DNA of 64,000 bases from Alcaligenaceae bacterium (GTDB taxonomy: Bacteria; Pseudomonadota; Gammaproteobacteria; Burkholderiales; Burkholderiaceae_B), in assembly GCA_013416395.1 (NCBI GenBank), contig JACCEP010000005.1:186001-250000 (forward strand), in the 5' to 3' direction. Positions within the stretch are counted from its first letter, which is position 1, and each line of letters opens with the position of its first letter. Position numbers and translations under genes: made by a program. Under the pieces are notes generated by a model that saw only the letters and a program-made list of their open reading frames with translations, was not told the DNA's origin and made no database searches. This document shows, in pieces, positions 60,127 through 64,000 of the stretch.

Positions 60127-60134
60127 GGCAATAA

Positions 60135-60182
60135 GGGGCTCAGGACTGACGCTTTTCGCGTCGTGCCTGGGCTCCATTTTTT
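60135..60182 (+). terminator. Intrinsic terminator after sauU
   Basis: An 18-nt arm (60135-60152) pairs with 60158-60175 with only two mismatches, loop TTTTC, followed by A and six T residues. It ends the sauSTU transcript and isolates it from the suf operon. Confidence 0.92.
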
Positions 60183-60364
60183 ACCTGCGTTTTCCGTTAC
60201 AATAATGCCGTTTGGCGGCTTTGCGTTGCATTATTTAGCCAGCTCTCGGCGGTAACGTTCAGATTTTATGCCTGTTTTTCGGGCCTTTTGTTTATCCCCG
60301 ACTTTGAACGCAATTATGCGTTTCGAACAGCGTTATAAGTACACCTGTTAATGGTGTGGGTAAC

Positions 60365-60396
60365 TTGACCCATATAGTACCGAAATGGTACTATAT
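60365..60396 (+). promoter_or_regulatory. suf operon promoter overlapped by perfect 10+10 palindrome
   Basis: ATATAGTACC (60372-60381) and GGTACTATAT (60387-60396) are exact inverted repeats around GAAAT. They cover the spacer and -10 (TACTAT, 60389-60394) of a promoter with TTGACC as -35 (60365-60370). The shape resembles the 25-bp operators of IscR-type regulators. The neighbouring Rrf2 protein is the obvious binder. Confidence 0.8.
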
Positions 60397-60423
60397 GATC
60401 ACTTTATCACTCGGGGGCGGTCG

Positions 60424-60921
60424 GTGTTGCGCATTAGCAAACTTATCGATTACGGCACATTACTACTTACCTATATGGCTGGCTCGCCAGAGCAGGTATA
60501 CAGTGCTGCAGATCTTGCCTCCACATTGGGGCTGGGCCAGCCCACCGTCAGCAAAATTCTCAAGCAGTTAGGCCAGCACGAGCTGGTACGCAGCCAGCGC
60601 GGCGCGCGAGGTGGTTACCTGTTAGGTCGGCCAGCCGAGCAAATCAATATCGCCCAAATTATAGACGCTCTTGATGACCAGCCTTTTGGCCTGACTGAGT
60701 GCACGGCATTGCCGGGCGCCTGTAGTGTCGAGGCGGGCTGTCATATACGTACAAACTGGCAGCGTATTAACGCCATCGTGCGGCGTACGCTCGAAGACGT
60801 TACCGTGGCCGACATGATTCACCCCATGCCTGCCGAATTTCCTCTTAAAAATCTGCCGGCAGCCAAGCCGGCGATCAAGCCTAAAGTGGCACGTACCACA
60901 ATATGGAGTCTCTCTGAATGA
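60424..60921 (+). CDS. Rrf2-family regulator of the SUF Fe-S assembly operon
   Basis: A 165-residue IscR-like repressor: winged helix (residues about 3-60, [17 protein letters not shown] and [12 protein letters not shown]) and three cysteines at 93, 100 and 106 that can hold a Fe-S cluster. Homologues start at (M)LRISKL, so GTG 60424 or TTG 60427 is the start. The ATG at 60385 lies inside the operator and is rejected. The stop overlaps the sufB start by 4 nt, so regulator and target are one operon. Confidence 0.9.
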   Translation: MLRISKLIDYGTLLLTYMAGSPEQVYSAADLASTLGLGQPTVSKILKQLGQHELVRSQRGARGGYLLGRPAEQINIAQIIDALDDQPFGLTECTALPGACSVEAGCHIRTNWQRINAIVRRTLEDVTVADMIHPMPAEFPLKNLPAAKPAIKPKVARTTIWSLSE

Positions 60922-62390
60922 ATCCATCAACCGAACCCGCAGTTGTTTCTGCCGCTGATCCAATAGAGTCGTTTCTCGATCGCGAGTACTCGGCGGGGTT
61001 TGTCACTGACATTGAGTCTGTGACCATAGCCAAGGGGCTTAACGAAGACACCATCCGGTGGCTCTCCGCCAAAAAGGAAGAGCCCGAGTTTATGCTCGAA
61101 TGGCGCCTTGCCGCCTATCGTCACTGGTTGACCATGGAAACGCCCGAATGGGCGCAGGTGCAGTTTCCGCCTATTGATTTCCAGGACATCCGCTACTACT
61201 CGGCACCAAAAAGCAAAGAAGACGGCCCTAAAAGCCTTGACGAGGTTGACCCAGAGCTCTTGCGAACCTATGAAAAACTGGGGGTGCCGCTGCACGAGCG
61301 TGCGCGCCTGGCAGGCGTAGCCGTTGACGCCGTGTTTGACTCGGTGTCGGTGGCCACAACGTTTCGCAAACAATTGGCCGAAGTAGGCGTTATATTTTGC
61401 TCGTTTTCGGAAGCGGTAAAAGAGTACCCTGAAATTGTCAAAAAATACCTGGGCACAGTGGTTCCGCCCGGAGACAATTTTTACGCCGCGCTCAACTCGG
61501 CCGTGTTCTCTGACGGCTCGTTTGTGTTCATACCCAAAGGGGTGCGATGCCCCATGGAACTGTCCACGTATTTTCGCATTAACGCGCAAGATACCGGCCA
61601 ATTCGAGCGTACGCTCATCATTGCCGAAGAAGGCGCGTCGGTCAGTTATCTAGAGGGCTGTACTGCGCCCATGCGCGATGAAAATCAGCTCCACGCTGCA
61701 GTGGTTGAGCTTGTAGCGCTAGACGACGCCAAAATCAAATACTCCACCGTGCAAAACTGGTATCCCGGCGATAAAGACGGGGTAGGCGGCATTTATAACT
61801 TCGTCACCAAGCGGGGCGACTGCCGCGGTCCGCGCTCACGCATTTCCTGGACTCAGGTTGAAACTGGCTCAGCCATTACCTGGAAGTACCCCAGCGTCAT
61901 ATTGCGTGGCGACGACTCTGTTGGCGAGTTTTATTCGGTGGCGGTTAGCAATCATCGTCAACAGGCCGATACCGGCACCAAAATGATTCATATCGGGCGC
62001 AATACACGCAGCACCATTATCTCAAAAGGTATTTCGGCCGGCCACGGCAGCAATGCCTATCGTGGGCTGGTGCGCATTACGCCTAAGGCAGAGAACGCGC
62101 GCAACTATACGCAGTGTGACTCGCTACTTATAGGCAGCACCTGTGCCGCGCATACCTTCCCTACGATGGAAGTACAGAACCCCACGGCCAGTGTCGAGCA
62201 CGAGGCCACCACGTCACGCATAGGCGAAGATCAGTTGTTTTACGCCATGCAGCGCGGCCTGTCCGCCGAAGATGCGGTGTCTATGATCGTCAATGGCTTT
62301 TGTAAAGAAGTTTTCAAGGAATTGCCCATGGAATTTGCAGTCGAAGCGCAGGCCCTGCTCGGTGTAAGTCTCGAAGGCAGCGTAGGTTAA
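60918..62390 (+). CDS. sufB: Fe-S cluster assembly scaffold protein SufB
   Basis: A 490-residue member of the SufBC2D scaffold that builds Fe-S clusters under stress or iron limitation. [20 protein letters not shown] at the C-terminus and [20 protein letters not shown] around residue 240 are family signatures, the latter holding a conserved Cys. Start ATG 60918 overlaps the regulator stop. sufC follows after 10 nt. Confidence 0.97.
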   Translation: MNPSTEPAVVSAADPIESFLDREYSAGFVTDIESVTIAKGLNEDTIRWLSAKKEEPEFMLEWRLAAYRHWLTMETPEWAQVQFPPIDFQDIRYYSAPKSKEDGPKSLDEVDPELLRTYEKLGVPLHERARLAGVAVDAVFDSVSVATTFRKQLAEVGVIFCSFSEAVKEYPEIVKKYLGTVVPPGDNFYAALNSAVFSDGSFVFIPKGVRCPMELSTYFRINAQDTGQFERTLIIAEEGASVSYLEGCTAPMRDENQLHAAVVELVALDDAKIKYSTVQNWYPGDKDGVGGIYNFVTKRGDCRGPRSRISWTQVETGSAITWKYPSVILRGDDSVGEFYSVAVSNHRQQADTGTKMIHIGRNTRSTIISKGISAGHGSNAYRGLVRITPKAENARNYTQCDSLLIGSTCAAHTFPTMEVQNPTASVEHEATTSRIGEDQLFYAMQRGLSAEDAVSMIVNGFCKEVFKELPMEFAVEAQALLGVSLEGSVG

Positions 62391-62400
62391 GGAGAAATAA

Positions 62401-63189
62401 ATGCTGAGTATCAAAGATTTGCACGCGTCGATCGAAAACAAGTCGATTCTTAATGGCCTTAACCTTGACGTGAACGCGGGTGAGGTGCACGCGATCATGG
62501 GCCCCAATGGGTCTGGTAAAAGCACACTGTCACAAGTATTGGCAGGTCGCGAAGATTACACGGTTAAAAGCGGCTCGGTAACCTGGCTGGGCCAGGACCT
62601 GCTCGAAATGCCCATTGAAGAGCGCGCGCGCGCCGGGCTGTTTCTGGCTTTCCAGTACCCCATCGAAATTCCGGGCGTATCCAATGCGTATTTTCTCAGA
62701 GCATCGGTCAATGCAGCGCGGCGTCACCAGGGCTTGCCTGAGCTCGACGCCATGGACTTCATCAAGCGTGTCAAGCAAGAAATGAAAGAAGTCGGCATGC
62801 GTGACGAGTTTCTGTATCGCGGCGTGAACGAAGGGTTTTCGGGCGGCGAGAAAAAGCGCAATGAGATTTTGCAGATGATCATGCTTGAGCCCAAGCTTGC
62901 CATTCTTGATGAAACCGACTCTGGCCTCGACATTGATGCGCTGCGCGTTGTGGCAGACGGTGTCAACCGCATGCGTTCACCTGATCGTGCAATGATTGTC
63001 ATCACCCACTATCAGCGCCTGCTTGACTACATCGTGCCTGATTTTGTGCACGTGCTGTCCAACGGTCGTATTGTGAAATCTGGTGGTCGCGAGCTGGCGC
63101 TCGAGCTCGAAGAGCAGGGCTACGGGTGGGTTACCGAACCCGGCAAAACGGAGCAGGCCGAAAAGGGTGGTAAAGGAGCGACGGCATGA
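62401..63189 (+). CDS. sufC: Fe-S cluster assembly ATPase SufC
   Basis: A 262-residue soluble ABC ATPase of the SUF scaffold. Walker A is IMGPNGSGKSTLSQVLAG, the signature is GFSGGEKKRNEILQM, and the Walker B aspartate is in LAILDETDSGLDID. The last 15 residues are polar and not conserved. Its stop overlaps the sufD start as ATGA. Confidence 0.97.
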   Translation: MLSIKDLHASIENKSILNGLNLDVNAGEVHAIMGPNGSGKSTLSQVLAGREDYTVKSGSVTWLGQDLLEMPIEERARAGLFLAFQYPIEIPGVSNAYFLRASVNAARRHQGLPELDAMDFIKRVKQEMKEVGMRDEFLYRGVNEGFSGGEKKRNEILQMIMLEPKLAILDETDSGLDIDALRVVADGVNRMRSPDRAMIVITHYQRLLDYIVPDFVHVLSNGRIVKSGGRELALELEEQGYGWVTEPGKTEQAEKGGKGATA

Positions 63190-64000
63190 GTTCTGCAGAA
63201 ACCTGGGCTCAAACGTTCGCTACGCGCGGCGCAAACCTGCCTGGCGCGCAGTTACCCTGGCTGGCGGCGCGGCGCAAACAGGCGATTGAACGTTTCGCCA
63301 CTGAGGGCTGGCCCACCAGCAAAAGTGACGAGTGGCGCCATACTTCACTAGCCACGCTTGCACAGCAATCGTTTCTTGACGCTAATGATGCGGCCACGGC
63401 GAGCGTAAAGCGCCCTTACAGCGATGACGACAAAGATCACTGGCTGGTGTTTGTCGATGGCAAGTACATGCCAGGTCTTTCCCGCGTTGGCGATCTGCCT
63501 GCAGGTGTGACGCTGGGGCCGTTGTCTCAGGCGTTTACTGATACGCCCGAGTCGCTTGAAGCGCTGTACGGTAGTGATACTGACGGCGCGAGCACGTCAG
63601 CGCTCAATCTGGCCCTGGCGTCAGATGGCGCGTTTTTGAATTTGTCGCGCGGCACGGTTGTCGAGCAACCTATTCACCTTGTGTTCGTGACGGCCAGCAA
63701 GGGTTCGGCGAGTTTTACGCGCAACCTTGTGCAGGCCGGAGCAGGCGCACAAGCCACGATTATGGAACATTATTTGGGGCATGGCGCTGGCACAAGCTTT
63801 ACCAACACCGTAACGCGCCTGAATCTTGATGCCGACGCACATGTCACACATCTGAAGCTGCAGCGTGAAGACGCCGAAGCGTTTCATCTGGGTGTTATTG
63901 ATGTGCAGCAGGGCAAGTCGTCAGTCTTTAATTCGCATTCGATGTCATTTGGAGCCCGTCTGGCGCGTCACGATATTGCCACCGCATTTGCGGGCGAACA
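63186..64000 (+). CDS. sufD: Fe-S cluster assembly protein SufD, partial at right edge
   Basis: The first 271 codons of SufD are present; the window ends inside the gene. TEGWPTSKSDEWRHTSLATL near residue 40 is the N-terminal SufD hallmark, and the beta-helix core begins around residue 130. It pairs with SufB and SufC in the scaffold. sufS and others presumably follow outside the window. Confidence 0.93.
   Translation, partial: MSSAETWAQTFATRGANLPGAQLPWLAARRKQAIERFATEGWPTSKSDEWRHTSLATLAQQSFLDANDAATASVKRPYSDDDKDHWLVFVDGKYMPGLSRVGDLPAGVTLGPLSQAFTDTPESLEALYGSDTDGASTSALNLALASDGAFLNLSRGTVVEQPIHLVFVTASKGSASFTRNLVQAGAGAQATIMEHYLGHGAGTSFTNTVTRLNLDADAHVTHLKLQREDAEAFHLGVIDVQQGKSSVFNSHSMSFGARLARHDIATAFAGE

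Overview
The window reads as chromosomal DNA of a betaproteobacterium in the order Burkholderiales, most likely family Alcaligenaceae. This is inferred from gene order (leuCDB-asd-fimV-truA-trpF; tRNA-Val-thrS-infC; rpmI-rplT-pheST-ihfA-merR), from the Bug/TctC-type and TRAP solute receptors, and from a SUF operon led by an Rrf2 regulator. No phage, insertion sequence or CRISPR array was seen. The window opens inside thrB and closes inside sufD.

Layout. 1-7.3 kb is housekeeping: thrB start, dusA, a CBS-domain protein, a YihY-type membrane protein, a DUF2069 protein with selO, aroC, and an M48 lipoprotein protease. 7.4-19 kb is an accessory catabolic block: an IclR regulator, a tripartite tricarboxylate (TTT) transporter, a decayed malate/lactate dehydrogenase gene, an SDR dehydrogenase, a TRAP transporter, an IlvD/Edd dehydratase and a FAD-linked 2-hydroxyacid oxidase. 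Together these look like uptake and breakdown of a sugar acid or hydroxyacid. 19-26.9 kb is leuCDB-asd-fimV-truA, with a 23-unit minisatellite inside fimV. A TRAP membrane pair without a receptor follows, then trpF, a solitary kynureninase gene and tRNA-Val(GAC).

32-48.6 kb carries the translation genes thrS-infC and rpmI-rplT-pheS-pheT-ihfA. They are split by about 9.5 kb holding gshB, a permease-less PTS (EIIA, HPr, EI), amtB-glnK, two small lipoproteins, ubiK and yifB. infC appears to start at ATC. The glnK-amtB operon has a near-consensus sigma-54 promoter, with three 35-bp repeats and two NtrC-like sites upstream. 48.8-52.6 kb has a MerR regulator, a ferritin-like DUF455 protein, a strange triplet-biased noncoding stretch, and an ECF sigma/anti-sigma pair whose anti-sigma carries a very long low-complexity linker.

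52.8-64 kb has an Atm1-type ABC exporter, a cluster that matches sulfoacetate catabolism (sauR-sauS-sauT-sauU) ending in a strong terminator, and the suf operon, whose promoter is covered by a perfect 10+10 bp palindrome. Intrinsic terminators sit immediately ahead of both thrB and thrS, too close to the start codons for another promoter to fit, which suggests attenuation of two threonine-related genes.

All functional calls come from reading motifs and gene order. No database search was run.
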